In this document: piece after piece, positions 38,941 through 47,298 of the stretch
How positions within the stretch are numbered: the first letter of the stretch is position 1
Layout of the letters: each line of letters starts with the position of its first letter
DNA from: a virus
Virus record (IMG/VR): IMGVR_UViG_3300008108_004142
Location: 1 to 54,912 of that record
Length of the DNA: 54,912 nucleotides
Strand: one strand, 5' to 3'
Position numbers and translations under genes: made by a program
The notes under the pieces: model-generated
What the model saw: only the letters and a program-made list of their open reading frames with translations
Database searches by the model: none
Told to the model about the DNA's origin: nothing

Positions 38941-39531
38941 ATGTACGATATTTTAGACATTATACGCAATATTGATAACTTATACGAAAACAACACTAGC
39001 CTAGCTATTTTAAAGGATGTTGAGCGTGTTATTGATCAACTAGACATTTATGCTTATGAAAACTGGGAAAAGGGCGAGTTGGCCTACGGACCCCAGGTTG
39101 ATCGTCATTGGATAACAGCAGGATTCATGTGGCCTGCTAAAGAAATGCCAAATCCTACAGCAGCCAAACGATTACAAGAAATAGGATGCAAAATAAAGTA
39201 TCAACGTAGTCATTTGGTAGAACCTCGCAAAATTAAGACACATGAAGACATTAGACCCGGAACAAAAAAAGGTAAACTTGATCGTAAACCAATTTGGATT
39301 GTAGAAATACAAATGCCAAAAAAAGTAGCATTTGATATGTATCGTGGATACATGGATAGAATGAAAGCTGAAACTGAACCTGATAAATCAGAACAGAAAA
39401 AACAAGCAATGCCTGGAGCAATGCCAGGAGCGATGCCAGGAGCGATGCCTGGCATGCCGCCAACAGGTGGAGCAATGCCTGCCGCTCCAACACCAGGAGC
39501 AGCGCCAGCAATGCCAGGAGCACCAGTATAA
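38941..39531 (+). CDS. conserved phage protein with Met-Pro-Gly-Ala tail, 196 aa
   Basis: The start is placed at ATG 38941, which has AGGA upstream and a late-like box GCTAAATA at 38907-38914; a frame from ATG 38893 adds 16 residues but lacks a ribosome site. Domain of about 140 residues (MYDILDIIRNIDNLYENN...RPGTKKGKLDRKPIWIVEI), which I recall from T4-like cyanophages as a conserved unknown. The C-terminal 45 residues are low-complexity AMPG/APTPGA repeats, a flexible tail. The next gene begins inside its stop (TAATG). Confidence 0.8.
   Translation: MYDILDIIRNIDNLYENNTSLAILKDVERVIDQLDIYAYENWEKGELAYGPQVDRHWITAGFMWPAKEMPNPTAAKRLQEIGCKIKYQRSHLVEPRKIKTHEDIRPGTKKGKLDRKPIWIVEIQMPKKVAFDMYRGYMDRMKAETEPDKSEQKKQAMPGAMPGAMPGAMPGMPPTGGAMPAAPTPGAAPAMPGAPV
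39406..39453 (+). repeat. four 12-base tandem repeats coding for AMPG
   Basis: Units at 39406, 39418, 39430 and 39442 of the form GC(A/G)ATGCC(T/A)GG(A/C), in frame, giving (AMPG)4. The units differ at a few positions. Copy number may vary between relatives by slippage. Confidence 0.9.
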
Positions 39532-40259
39532 TGATTAATGAAAGTCTCAGGGCAAATGATCTTAGAGGGTTTGTTAAAAAAATCATCGAGATCGATGCAT
39601 TTAAAAGTAAAATTGGTGACGACGAAGATATTATAACCATATCCTTTACTGTTGACCAAGAAGATCCAGCAAAAGATTTAGAAAATTTTATTGAGATGGG
39701 TTTTGAGTTTGTATTAGATGCAGACGTCAGTCCAGGTGAACTAGATGATGGTACGTACCGAGTATATGTTGAATTAGAACGAAGTCGTCATGCTGCTGAA
39801 CAAATTATAGAAATACTTGACGGAGTTAAAAAAATTACAGGTATTGAAAATTTTAAATTTAGATATTTTAAAAATTTCAGAAGTCAAGAAGCAACGGAAG
39901 AAAATTTAAAGGTAGCTATTCCTTTAGATAAAAACAGTTATGAAATAGCAACTCAACGAAATAAAGTTGATAATTTTCAAGAATTTTTTAGCCGTAGTTA
40001 TGTTGATGACATTCAACTATTAGACGAATCGATTAGTTTTAAAAGAATTTACGGCGACAAAGTAGTATTTGATATTGTAACTAGTGGTTCAAAAACCGAA
40101 GTCTATGAACAACTTAGTGGACCAATCATGTTAGAAAGTTATAGCATGGCGGAAATAATGTTTCTTACAAAATATATTGGAAACTATAATATTACAAAAG
40201 TAGATAACACTTTTGTATTCGAAAACAACGGCTGGGCCGTTGCACTTAAAAGGAAATAG
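39531..40259 (+). CDS. conserved phage protein, 242 aa
   Basis: Starts one base inside the previous stop. Acidic protein with alternating strands and helices. The first third contains EDIITISFTVDQEDPAKDLENFI, then LDDGTYRVYVELERSRHAAEQIIEIL, resembling a ferredoxin-like alpha/beta unit. The second half (FQEFFSRSYVDDIQLLDESISFKR) is conserved in T4-like marine phages to my recollection. No motif points to catalysis. The position beside the 196-aa protein and before the lysis genes suggests a virion or morphogenesis role, but this is not shown. Confidence 0.75.
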   Translation: MINESLRANDLRGFVKKIIEIDAFKSKIGDDEDIITISFTVDQEDPAKDLENFIEMGFEFVLDADVSPGELDDGTYRVYVELERSRHAAEQIIEILDGVKKITGIENFKFRYFKNFRSQEATEENLKVAIPLDKNSYEIATQRNKVDNFQEFFSRSYVDDIQLLDESISFKRIYGDKVVFDIVTSGSKTEVYEQLSGPIMLESYSMAEIMFLTKYIGNYNITKVDNTFVFENNGWAVALKRK

Positions 40260-40261
40260 TA

Positions 40262-40894
40262 ATGAGTGGATTTGAGTTTGAATTTACATTAAAAAAGTTT
40301 AAAGAATGTGTTGGTGGGAATCCTCCACACGCAGACCATTGGTATGAAGCATTATGCCAAATACTTCCAGATTATGATATTCATACAGTACCACGTGTTG
40401 CAGCGTTCTTAGCACAAACAGCACACGAATCAGGTGGCTATCGTGCTATTAAAGAAAATTTAAATTATAAAGCAGAAAGTTTGATGAAAGTTTGGCCTAA
40501 ATATTTTCCAAATATTGATGTTGCTAGACAATACGCACATAACCAAGAAAAAATTGCTAATCGTGCTTATGGAAATCGTATGGGCAATGGTCCAGAGGAA
40601 AGCGGCGATGGTTGGAGATATTGCGGACGAGGATTAATTCAATTGACTGGTAAAAGTAACTACGAGCGTTATGCTGAAAGTTTAGAAATTTCAGTTGAAG
40701 AAGCTGGAGAACATTTAACAACTTTTGAAGGTTGTGTTCAATCAGCCGCATGGTTCTGGGAAGCTAACAACTTAAACCAGTGGGCTGACAAAGGCGATAT
40801 CCTTACACTAACCAAGCGTATTAACGGTGGCACAATTGGCTTAGAAGATCGCATCAAGCATTATAATCACGCATTACATGTATTAGGACACTAA
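40262..40894 (+). CDS. GH19 endolysin (chitinase-like muramidase)
   Basis: A 210-aa glycoside hydrolase family 19 protein that cuts peptidoglycan glycan strands at lysis. The catalytic acid is Glu56 in AQTAHESGGY. The second family block is GDGWRYCGRGLIQLTGKSNY around residues 115-134, and QSAAWFWEANNLNQWAD follows near 160-176. No signal peptide or membrane anchor, so it needs a holin. Followed at once by spanin-like and holin-like genes. Confidence 0.92.
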   Translation: MSGFEFEFTLKKFKECVGGNPPHADHWYEALCQILPDYDIHTVPRVAAFLAQTAHESGGYRAIKENLNYKAESLMKVWPKYFPNIDVARQYAHNQEKIANRAYGNRMGNGPEESGDGWRYCGRGLIQLTGKSNYERYAESLEISVEEAGEHLTTFEGCVQSAAWFWEANNLNQWADKGDILTLTKRINGGTIGLEDRIKHYNHALHVLGH

Positions 40895-40895
40895 A

Positions 40896-41366
40896 ATGTT
40901 TTGGCTATTAGCGTGGGTTCCTGACAGCGTATTACTATATGTAATACATACTATTTTAATTGTAGGTGCTGTAAGCTCATTTTTGAGTTTCTTTTTGCTA
41001 CATAAAATAGTTAGATGGTTTCCTGCTCTAGCACCATACCATCTTTTATTACAAATTATCAGTGCTGTACTATTAGTTGCTGGCATTTATTTTAAAGGCG
41101 GTTATGATACTGAGACAGAATGGCGTCAGCGTGTAGCCGAACTAGAAGCTAAAATACAAGAATCAGAAGAAAAGTCTAAACAGATCAACGAAAAAATTGT
41201 TGTACAATATAGAGACAGAGTAAAAGTAATTAAAGACACTCAAGTAGTTGTACAAGAAAAAATTAAAGAAGTTGAAAAAATTGTAGATGCAAAATGCGAA
41301 GTAGCTCCGGAGGCTATAAACATTTTAAATGAAGCAGCTAAAAAACCTGAAAGAGGGCAAAAATGA
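40896..41366 (+). CDS. probable inner-membrane spanin (Rz-like), 156 aa
   Basis: Two hydrophobic segments (about residues 9-36 and 50-67) are followed by a long Glu/Lys/Val-rich coiled coil (about 75-130). That layout fits an Rz-type inner membrane spanin, with one more transmembrane helix than usual. The next gene overlaps its end (ATGA) and encodes a small lipoprotein, as expected for a spanin pair. The extra helix could also mean a holin-like function. Confidence 0.7.
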   Translation: MFWLLAWVPDSVLLYVIHTILIVGAVSSFLSFFLLHKIVRWFPALAPYHLLLQIISAVLLVAGIYFKGGYDTETEWRQRVAELEAKIQESEEKSKQINEKIVVQYRDRVKVIKDTQVVVQEKIKEVEKIVDAKCEVAPEAINILNEAAKKPERGQK

Positions 41367-41629
41367 AAATAGTCCTAATTCTAGCAACTACAATATTACT
41401 AACAGGTTGTTTATCTACTCCTGTTAAAAGAAATTTTCCAGAAGTTCCAAAGGAACTAATAGAAATTTGTCCTAATTTAAAAGATGTGCCAGAAGGTACA
41501 ACTAAAATGAGTGAAGTTTTAAAAGTAGTAACTGAAAATTATAGTCAATACCACGAATGCCAATTTAAAAGCGAACTTTGGAAGGAATGGTATGAAATAC
41601 AAAAACAAAATTTTGATAGCGTAAAGTAA
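41363..41629 (+). CDS. probable outer-membrane spanin lipoprotein (Rz1-like), 88 aa
   Basis: Lipoprotein signal: Lys at residue 2, hydrophobic core IVLILATTILL, lipobox LTGC with the modified Cys at position 16. The mature protein is about 72 residues, with prolines near its start (STPVKRNFPEVPKE) and a helical C-terminus. It overlaps the inner-membrane spanin gene by 4 bases. The pair would link both membranes for the last step of lysis. It is longer and less proline-rich than lambda Rz1. Confidence 0.75.
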   Translation: MKIVLILATTILLTGCLSTPVKRNFPEVPKELIEICPNLKDVPEGTTKMSEVLKVVTENYSQYHECQFKSELWKEWYEIQKQNFDSVK

Positions 41630-41648
41630 ATAATCGAAAGGAGCACAA

Positions 41649-42212
41649 ATGTCAGTAGTCGATTCAGTATTGAAATTAATAAACAAAGAACCTAAAGACC
41701 CGGATGCGCCAAAGCCTCCAGCGGGATCACGTTCTGAGCGTGAAGCAAAAATCAAAGACAAAGCAGGTATGGTTATTTCTATATTTGCACTATTCCTTGC
41801 AGTGAATAGTTGGTACGGTGGTAAACTATCTAGCACAGTATTAAACAATACACTTGGGGCAAATAATGCTTGGGCACAGTATCAAGCAAAAAACAATCGT
41901 TTAGTTAGTTACGAAATTGCTAGTAAAACAACTAGCGATCCTGCATTAAAGAAAGAGTTTAAAGCAGAAGCAGAACGTATGGACAGTGACAAAAAAGAAA
42001 TTGCTACAAATGCTCGAAAGATGGAAGCAGATCGTGAAGTAGCGAAAAAGTCAAGTCCTTGGATTGGATATGCATCAACAGCATATCAATTGGCCATTGT
42101 TGTATTATCAGCAAGTATCCTTGCTGTTAGTATGCCAATGTTCTGGGGTAGTTTTGTAGTAGCAGCCGTTGGAGTACTATTAAGTGCTCAAGGCGTGTTT
42201 CTATTTTTATAA
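41649..42212 (+). CDS. DUF4337-like membrane protein, 187 aa
   Basis: Preceded by AAAGGAG. A soluble Pro-rich start (KEPKDPDAPKPPAGSRSERE), then a transmembrane helix (about 40-57), a region with the NNAWAQYQAKNNR motif typical of DUF4337 proteins (about 71-83), a charged coiled coil, and two hydrophobic segments at the end (about 144-163 and 167-187). Function unknown. Its location in the lysis cassette makes a role in membrane disruption or holin control possible. Confidence 0.75.
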   Translation: MSVVDSVLKLINKEPKDPDAPKPPAGSRSEREAKIKDKAGMVISIFALFLAVNSWYGGKLSSTVLNNTLGANNAWAQYQAKNNRLVSYEIASKTTSDPALKKEFKAEAERMDSDKKEIATNARKMEADREVAKKSSPWIGYASTAYQLAIVVLSASILAVSMPMFWGSFVVAAVGVLLSAQGVFLFL

Positions 42213-42226
42213 TTAGGAGTAGTTAA

Positions 42227-42730
42227 ATGGCAACAGCAGAAGAATACGCAAAAATGAGCGATGCTGAAAAGAAAAAAGAAGATTGGATGAATAACAAATG
42301 GCGTCCGATGATGGGTTGGATGTATATGTTAATATGTACTATGGACATGGTTATATTTCCAATCTTATGGAGTTTGTTACAAACAGTAACACACACTCCT
42401 ATTACACAATGGAATCCATTAACCCTTCAAGGTGCTGGATTATTCCATATCGCAATGGGTGCAGTTTTAGGTATTGCGGCGTTTGGTCGTACACAAGAAA
42501 AACTAGCAGGAGCAAACAACGGTGGAGCGGCAACAACACCAGCACCAGCGGCTCCAAGCAGTTTTAGCGCACCAAGTACGCCAAGTTTTGGAGCACCAAG
42601 TGCTTCAAGTAGTTTTGGTGGAAGCAGCACCGGAAGCGTATCTCCAGCACCGAGTTGGGGGACAACTCCTGTAGCAACTACCGCAAGTGGTAAAAAGATT
42701 GTGCCAACAGGCGATGATCCAGTTTTATAA
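42227..42730 (+). CDS. holin-like 3-TM protein with Ser/Pro/Ala-rich tail, 167 aa
   Basis: Three hydrophobic segments in the first 90 residues: about 25-45 (RPMMGWMYMLICTMDMVIFPILW), 46-55 and 68-86 (LFHIAMGAVLGIAAFG), followed by GRTQEK. This resembles the three-TM holin family known from phages and gene transfer agents. The last 70 residues are Ser, Ala, Pro and Gly and probably unfolded. A GGAG ribosome site lies upstream. It would form the membrane lesion that releases the endolysin. Confidence 0.78.
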   Translation: MATAEEYAKMSDAEKKKEDWMNNKWRPMMGWMYMLICTMDMVIFPILWSLLQTVTHTPITQWNPLTLQGAGLFHIAMGAVLGIAAFGRTQEKLAGANNGGAATTPAPAAPSSFSAPSTPSFGAPSASSSFGGSSTGSVSPAPSWGTTPVATTASGKKIVPTGDDPVL

Positions 42731-42741
42731 AGGAAACTAAA

Positions 42742-42954
42742 ATGAAAAAGTTATTAGCGTTATTAGCGTTATGCGTTGCTACTACAGCATTTGCAGGCGG
42801 AGAAGTTAAAGAAGTTTGTAAAGACAAAGTTGGTAAGGACGGCAAGACTGTAATGGATAAGAAAACCAATAAGCCAGTACAAGAATGCAAGAAAATCAAA
42901 GTCCATAAAAAAGTGGAGGGTGAAAAAGTTCCGGAACCAGCTAAGAAGAAATAA
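42742..42954 (+). CDS. small secreted protein, 70 aa
   Basis: Clear Sec signal peptide: MKK, hydrophobic core LLALLALCVATT, cleavage after AFA (residue 18). The mature part is about 52 residues, very Lys-rich with two cysteines that could form a disulfide (VCKDK and ECKK). The basic, exported nature suggests binding to the cell wall or lipopolysaccharide. It ends the lysis cassette. Confidence 0.78.
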   Translation: MKKLLALLALCVATTAFAGGEVKEVCKDKVGKDGKTVMDKKTNKPVQECKKIKVHKKVEGEKVPEPAKKK

Positions 42955-42964
42955 TTTTTAGCTC

Positions 42965-42993
42965 TTGACAGGTCCAATTAAATAGTGTAGTAT
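42965..42993 (+). promoter_or_regulatory. sigma70 promoter inside a terminator
   Basis: TTGACA (42965-42970), 17-base spacer, TAGTAT (42988-42993), the latter a weaker -10. The -35 box overlaps the left arm of the terminator hairpin and the -10 box lies in its loop. It drives the dnaJ-def-clpA operon. Confidence 0.6.
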
Positions 42994-43018
42994 ACACATT
43001 ATTATTGGACCTGTTTTT
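42968..43018 (+). terminator. large inverted repeat, likely terminator
   Basis: Perfect 11-base inverted repeat ACAGGTCCAAT (42968-42978) / ATTGGACCTGT (43004-43014) followed by TTTT, with a 25-base AT-rich loop. It could stop transcription from the lysis cassette. Because it contains a promoter, it could also be an operator. Confidence 0.72.
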
Positions 43019-43024
43019 ACGACT

Positions 43025-43879
43025 ATGATAGACTATTATAAAACATTAGGGGTTAACCCAACAGCTACTCCGGATGAAATTAAAAAAGCCTACAGAAGTC
43101 TAGCCAACAAACATCATCCCGACAAAGGAGGAGATCAAGCTAGATTTAAAGATATTTCTGTAGCATACGACACACTAAGTGACGGTCAAAAACGTTCAGA
43201 ATATGACCAAATGCGTATGGGCGGCGGGCCGCAAACTAGATTCCAATCTGGAGATTTTCAAGAATTTGCAGATATGTTTGGCGGAGCATTTGATCCTTTT
43301 GGTCATAGGTCTAATCCATTTTATGATGTATTTGGCCGCGGAAGAAGAAATAGAGATTTAAACATTCAATGCCAACTTAGTTTACTCGATTCTTTTTTAG
43401 GTAAACAATTAGAAGCAAACTTTAGGTTGCCTAGCGGCAAGCCACAAACTGTAGTTATTAATGTTCCAGCAGGAATAAATCACGGAGAAACTATACGATA
43501 CCAAGGGCTCGGTGACGATAGTATTCCTAACGTACCTAGAGGAAGTTTAAATGTTACTATAATTGTTTTGCCAGATCCTAATTTTAGAAGAGAAGGCAAC
43601 GATCTATATACTACAGTAAACATAACTCCAATTGAAGCGATGATTGGTTGTAGGCGGAGAATAACATACATCACCGGTGAAGAAAAAGAACTTGACATAA
43701 GACCAGGCGTTGAAACAGGCATTGAGTTTGCTAGCCACGGGTATGGGTTTACTGATCATAGGACTGGACAAAAAGGCAGATTTGTTATTGTAGTAAACAT
43801 CAGAACGCCACACATATCTGATCCTGAAATTATTCGTAAACTTCGAGAAATAAATGATGAAATTAGTCTTAGATCCTGA
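43025..43879 (+). CDS. DnaJ-family co-chaperone (CbpA-like)
   Basis: A 284-aa Hsp40. J-domain in residues 3-60 with the HPD tripeptide at 31-33 (HHPDKGG). A Gly/Phe-rich linker follows (about 75-105, MFGGAFDPFGHRSNPF), then two beta-barrel client-binding domains (INVPAGINHGETIRYQGLGDD...). The four CxxCxGxG zinc repeats of true DnaJ are absent, so it is of the CbpA type. It would stimulate host DnaK. The end overlaps the peptide deformylase gene by 26 bases. Confidence 0.92.
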   Translation: MIDYYKTLGVNPTATPDEIKKAYRSLANKHHPDKGGDQARFKDISVAYDTLSDGQKRSEYDQMRMGGGPQTRFQSGDFQEFADMFGGAFDPFGHRSNPFYDVFGRGRRNRDLNIQCQLSLLDSFLGKQLEANFRLPSGKPQTVVINVPAGINHGETIRYQGLGDDSIPNVPRGSLNVTIIVLPDPNFRREGNDLYTTVNITPIEAMIGCRRRITYITGEEKELDIRPGVETGIEFASHGYGFTDHRTGQKGRFVIVVNIRTPHISDPEIIRKLREINDEISLRS

Positions 43880-44345
43880 TCCAGTTTTAAAACAATTAGC
43901 CGTTGAATGGGATTTTTCAGTTGATAAAGATGCTGAAAATATTGAAAAAGAAATGATAGACCTAATGAAAACATTTCATGGTCGAGGTCTTGCAGGCAAT
44001 CAAGTTGGGTTATTAAAGCGTATGTTTGTAATTAAACTTGAAAGCACAGGCCAAACTTTAGGTATGTTCAACCCAAAAGTAGTTAATCTTTCTGAAACCG
44101 AACAGAGCGCAGAAGAAGGGTGTTTAAGTTTTCCAGCTCTCTGGTTAAAAGTTAAGCGTCCAAACAAAATAGATATCGAATACCTTGACAAGCACGGAAA
44201 AGAATGTAAAATGACATTAACTGGCATCGATGCTAGATGTTTTTTACATGAGCTTGATCATTTGAACGGAATTACATTTACAAGTAAAGTAAGCTCAGCA
44301 AGCCTTATGTTAGCCAAAAAGAACCAAAGGAAAAATAAATGGTAG
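43854..44345 (+). CDS. def: peptide deformylase
   Basis: A 163-aa enzyme that removes the formyl group from new N-termini. Motif 1 GRGLAGNQVG with Gln50, motif 2 EGCLSFP with metal ligand Cys90, motif 3 HELDH with His132, Glu133 and His136. All active-site residues are present. It is shorter at the C-terminus than most bacterial enzymes, as usual for phage copies. Two adjacent ATG codons (43854, 43857) can serve as start. It overlaps both neighbours, indicating coupled translation. Confidence 0.94.
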   Translation: MMKLVLDPDPVLKQLAVEWDFSVDKDAENIEKEMIDLMKTFHGRGLAGNQVGLLKRMFVIKLESTGQTLGMFNPKVVNLSETEQSAEEGCLSFPALWLKVKRPNKIDIEYLDKHGKECKMTLTGIDARCFLHELDHLNGITFTSKVSSASLMLAKKNQRKNKW

Positions 44346-46624
44346 AACCAAGTGATAACCTACAAGCAGTTTTTGAACGAGCTATTGAAACTGCTAAAAA
44401 ACTACACCACGAGTATTTGACAATTGAACATTTGTTATTTGCTATACTAATGGAGGAAGGGTTTAATAAAACTCTGCAAGGATACGGCACAAATGTAGAT
44501 GACTTTAGGAAAAATTTGATCAATTATCTACAAACAAAGTGTCAAGAAATCACTGTACCAGATGTAGTTGTAAAACCAAAGAAAACGCAAAGTGTTGAAA
44601 GAATTCTTAACCGATCCTTTACTCAAGTGCTGTTCAATGGAAGACAACGTATCGAGCCAGCAGATGTCTTTTTATCTATGATGAGTGAAAAACGCAGTTG
44701 GGCGTTTTATTTCATTCAGCAGGCTAACATTGATAAAGATAAATTTGCAGACTATCTAAACAGTTCTGTAGAAGAAACGGAAGAGGAAGAAGATCCAAGA
44801 GAGGGTATGGCTAATAAAGCTCTTAGTGCATTTACTACTAACCTCAATGAACAGGTAAAGAAAAATAAAATTGATCCTGTCATTGGTCGTATAGATGAAT
44901 TAGAAAACATTTCCCTAGCAATGGGTCGACGAAACAAAAATAATGTTATCTTAGTAGGCGATCCGGGTGTGGGTAAAACAGCTATTGCTGAAGGTTTGGC
45001 ATATAATATTGTCAAAGGAGCAGTTCCCGACTTCCTAAAAGATTATACTGTTTTTAATTTAGATATCAGCAGTATGCTTGCAGGTAGCAAGTATCGTGGA
45101 GATTTTGAAGAACGATTCAAAGCTGTACTAAAAGGTCTTAACAAAAAAGGAAAGACTATACTGTTTATTGACGAAGCGCACATGATTAGTGGAGCAGGAT
45201 CTGCAAGCAATGGTGCAAATGATCTTGCTAACATGATGAAGCCTGCTCTGAGTAAGGGTAATATTAAAGTAATTGCTTCGACTACTTGGGAAGAGTACCG
45301 CAAGCATTTTGAAAAGGATCGTGCGTTGATGCGCCGTTTCCAACGCATTACTGTTGACGAGCCTACTCAAGAAGTTACTTTACAGATCTTAAAAGGACTT
45401 AAAAAATATTACGAAACGTTCCATAACGTTAAGATCAAAGACGATGCGCTCCAAGCATCTATTAAACTTAGTGTAAAATATCAAGCTGATAAGAAACTAC
45501 CCGACAAAGCTATTGACTTAATCGACCTAGCTTGTAGTCGTTTCAATCTTAAACTTGCAGACGAACGAGTAGTAACTCAGCATGAAATTGAACACGAACT
45601 TTCAAAGGTTGTGCAGCTTCCTGAAGAAATAGTCAGTGAAACTGAAAGTCACAACCTTGCAACTTTACAAGATAAACTGCAAAGAGATGTTTACGGACAA
45701 GATCTTGCAGTACAAGAAGTTGTAGATAGAATCATTATTGCACAAGCTGGATTGAAAAACGAAAACAAACCCATTGGTAGTTTTGTGTTTATGGGTCCGA
45801 CTGGCTGTGGTAAGACAGAAACTGCAAAAAGTCTTGCTAAACACCTAGGAGTTAAACTGTTACGTTTTGATATGAGTGAATATCAAGAAAAGCATAGTAT
45901 TAGTAAGTTGATTGGTAGCCCTCCAGGTTACGTTGGCTTTGAAGAAAATGCAGGCCAACTTATTACTAGCATTCAGGAAAATCCAAATGCTGTATTGTTA
46001 TTCGATGAAGTTGAAAAATCACATCCAGATGTGTCGACTGTACTACTACAAATGATGGATAACGGTTTTATTACAGGATCAAATGGAAAACGTGCAGATT
46101 GCCGTCAATTAGTTTTAATTCTAACTACTAATGCTGGCGCACAAGAAGCCGATAAAAATGCTATTGGGTTTGGTAGTCAGCAAAAGGAATACAGCGATAA
46201 AGAACTTAATAAATTCTTCACACCAGAATTCCGTAATCGACTAGATGGTATTGTTACTTTTAACAAACTAGGTAAGGATACTATGATAAAAGTCGTTGGT
46301 AAATTTATCGACGAGCTTAAAGAACAGGTTAAGGAAAAAGGAATCCGTGTTAAAGCTGATAAATCCGCTATTGATTGGTTAATTGAAAAAGGGTTTGACA
46401 GCAAAATGGGTGCTCGTCCTTTACAACGTGTCATTGATAAAGAAATCAAACGTGATCTTTCTAAAATGATGTTGTTTGGTGAGCTGAAGAACGGAGGCTG
46501 GTTAACTATCAGTGCAGATGATTCAAAACTCGTACTAATAGCTAAACCAAAAACTCCTAAAGTTCCGTTGTTAACTATTGAAAATATAGATACAACAATT
46601 GAAGATGTTAACGAAAACAACTAA
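44339..46624 (+). CDS. clpA: ClpA-type AAA+ unfoldase
   Basis: A 761-aa double-ring Clp ATPase. N-domain with Clp-N repeats (residues 1-145), first AAA module with Walker A GDPGVGKT (207-214) and ILFIDEAH, no long middle coiled-coil of the ClpB type, second AAA module with GPTGCGKT (486-493) and LLFDEVEK. An IGF tripeptide at 609-611 (NAIGFGSQ) matches the ClpP-docking loop of ClpA/ClpX, so this protein should feed a ClpP ring, and a phage ClpP is encoded at 704-1324. The start overlaps the deformylase gene by 7 bases. It ends inside the next gene. Confidence 0.94.
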   Translation: MVEPSDNLQAVFERAIETAKKLHHEYLTIEHLLFAILMEEGFNKTLQGYGTNVDDFRKNLINYLQTKCQEITVPDVVVKPKKTQSVERILNRSFTQVLFNGRQRIEPADVFLSMMSEKRSWAFYFIQQANIDKDKFADYLNSSVEETEEEEDPREGMANKALSAFTTNLNEQVKKNKIDPVIGRIDELENISLAMGRRNKNNVILVGDPGVGKTAIAEGLAYNIVKGAVPDFLKDYTVFNLDISSMLAGSKYRGDFEERFKAVLKGLNKKGKTILFIDEAHMISGAGSASNGANDLANMMKPALSKGNIKVIASTTWEEYRKHFEKDRALMRRFQRITVDEPTQEVTLQILKGLKKYYETFHNVKIKDDALQASIKLSVKYQADKKLPDKAIDLIDLACSRFNLKLADERVVTQHEIEHELSKVVQLPEEIVSETESHNLATLQDKLQRDVYGQDLAVQEVVDRIIIAQAGLKNENKPIGSFVFMGPTGCGKTETAKSLAKHLGVKLLRFDMSEYQEKHSISKLIGSPPGYVGFEENAGQLITSIQENPNAVLLFDEVEKSHPDVSTVLLQMMDNGFITGSNGKRADCRQLVLILTTNAGAQEADKNAIGFGSQQKEYSDKELNKFFTPEFRNRLDGIVTFNKLGKDTMIKVVGKFIDELKEQVKEKGIRVKADKSAIDWLIEKGFDSKMGARPLQRVIDKEIKRDLSKMMLFGELKNGGWLTISADDSKLVLIAKPKTPKVPLLTIENIDTTIEDVNENN

Positions 46625-47225
46625 AAGCCTATTTAACGGAAGGTATCAGTACAAACTAGTGTTAGTTTGTGCTGGTGCTAACTGGTTTCGCGGAGGAGAT
46701 TGGGCTGGTACTTTAGAAAATCTACAAAAAATAACTTTAAATGACAGTAAAACTTCGAGGACTGGTATCAAAACTCAAGAAGATCTCGATTACGCATTTA
46801 AATTACAATCTCAGTTAAAAAAACTAAAAGACATAACTGTAAGAGTAGAAACTCCGTGGATAAGTGTTTACAGCAATAACAAAGCTGAAATTGATTCACT
46901 TATAAAACTAGATAGAGCAAGGGTCAAGTACATCAGTGTTCCGCCGAGTAATAATACCTTAACAGAAGGTGTTATTATTTCACCCAAGGTAAACTACGAA
47001 TTCAAGGTCACTATGGGTAAGTCAGGTACACAACAGTCAGCTTTTGTATCCTGGGCAGAATCAAACCCTAAAGTTAAACTCACTAAAAGTTGCAAGAAAG
47101 AACTGAGCAGAGATCGCAGTTGGGGCGGCAGCTACTTCTATATAACGGGCGAAAAGAATCTTTTGTTAGCAAAAATGCACTTAGGCGGCTCAATAAACAA
47201 GATTGAGCGCATCGTCAAAGGCTGA
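46605..47225 (+). CDS. conserved phage protein of unknown function, 206 aa
   Basis: ATG 46605 lies in the last codons of clpA and is preceded by GAAG; a TTG two codons upstream is less likely. The product is basic with an alpha/beta pattern: KLVLVCAGANWFRGGDWAGTL, then DITVRVETPWISVYSNN, RVKYISVPPSNN and a C-terminal SWGGSYFYITGEKNLLLAKMHLGG. The aromatic and Gly-rich content suggests a compact fold. I recall similar unknown proteins in T4-like marine phages. Last gene of the dnaJ operon. Confidence 0.75.
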   Translation: MLTKTTKSLFNGRYQYKLVLVCAGANWFRGGDWAGTLENLQKITLNDSKTSRTGIKTQEDLDYAFKLQSQLKKLKDITVRVETPWISVYSNNKAEIDSLIKLDRARVKYISVPPSNNTLTEGVIISPKVNYEFKVTMGKSGTQQSAFVSWAESNPKVKLTKSCKKELSRDRSWGGSYFYITGEKNLLLAKMHLGGSINKIERIVKG

Positions 47226-47243
47226 ACCCTAAAACCTTTTTCC

Positions 47244-47251
47244 GATAAATA
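47244..47251 (+). promoter_or_regulatory. T4-like late promoter candidate (GATAAATA)
   Basis: GATAAATA 47 bases before the start at 47299, in the 73-base gap after the clpA operon. It would open the cluster of genes with capsid-targeting-like leaders. Confidence 0.55.
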
Positions 47252-47298
47252 GTATATTAATGCAGGATAACTGTGACTATAATTTACGGGCTTAAAAT

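Noticed and set aside
39406-39453. Tandem repeats considered as a CRISPR array
   Set aside because: Units are 12 bases, contiguous, in frame and without spacers; they encode a low-complexity protein tail. The same holds for 54446-54490.
39210-39659. Two long reverse-strand frames rich in Ala, Gly and Leu
   Set aside because: They are the complement of the AMPG tandem repeats and the adjoining coding sequence.
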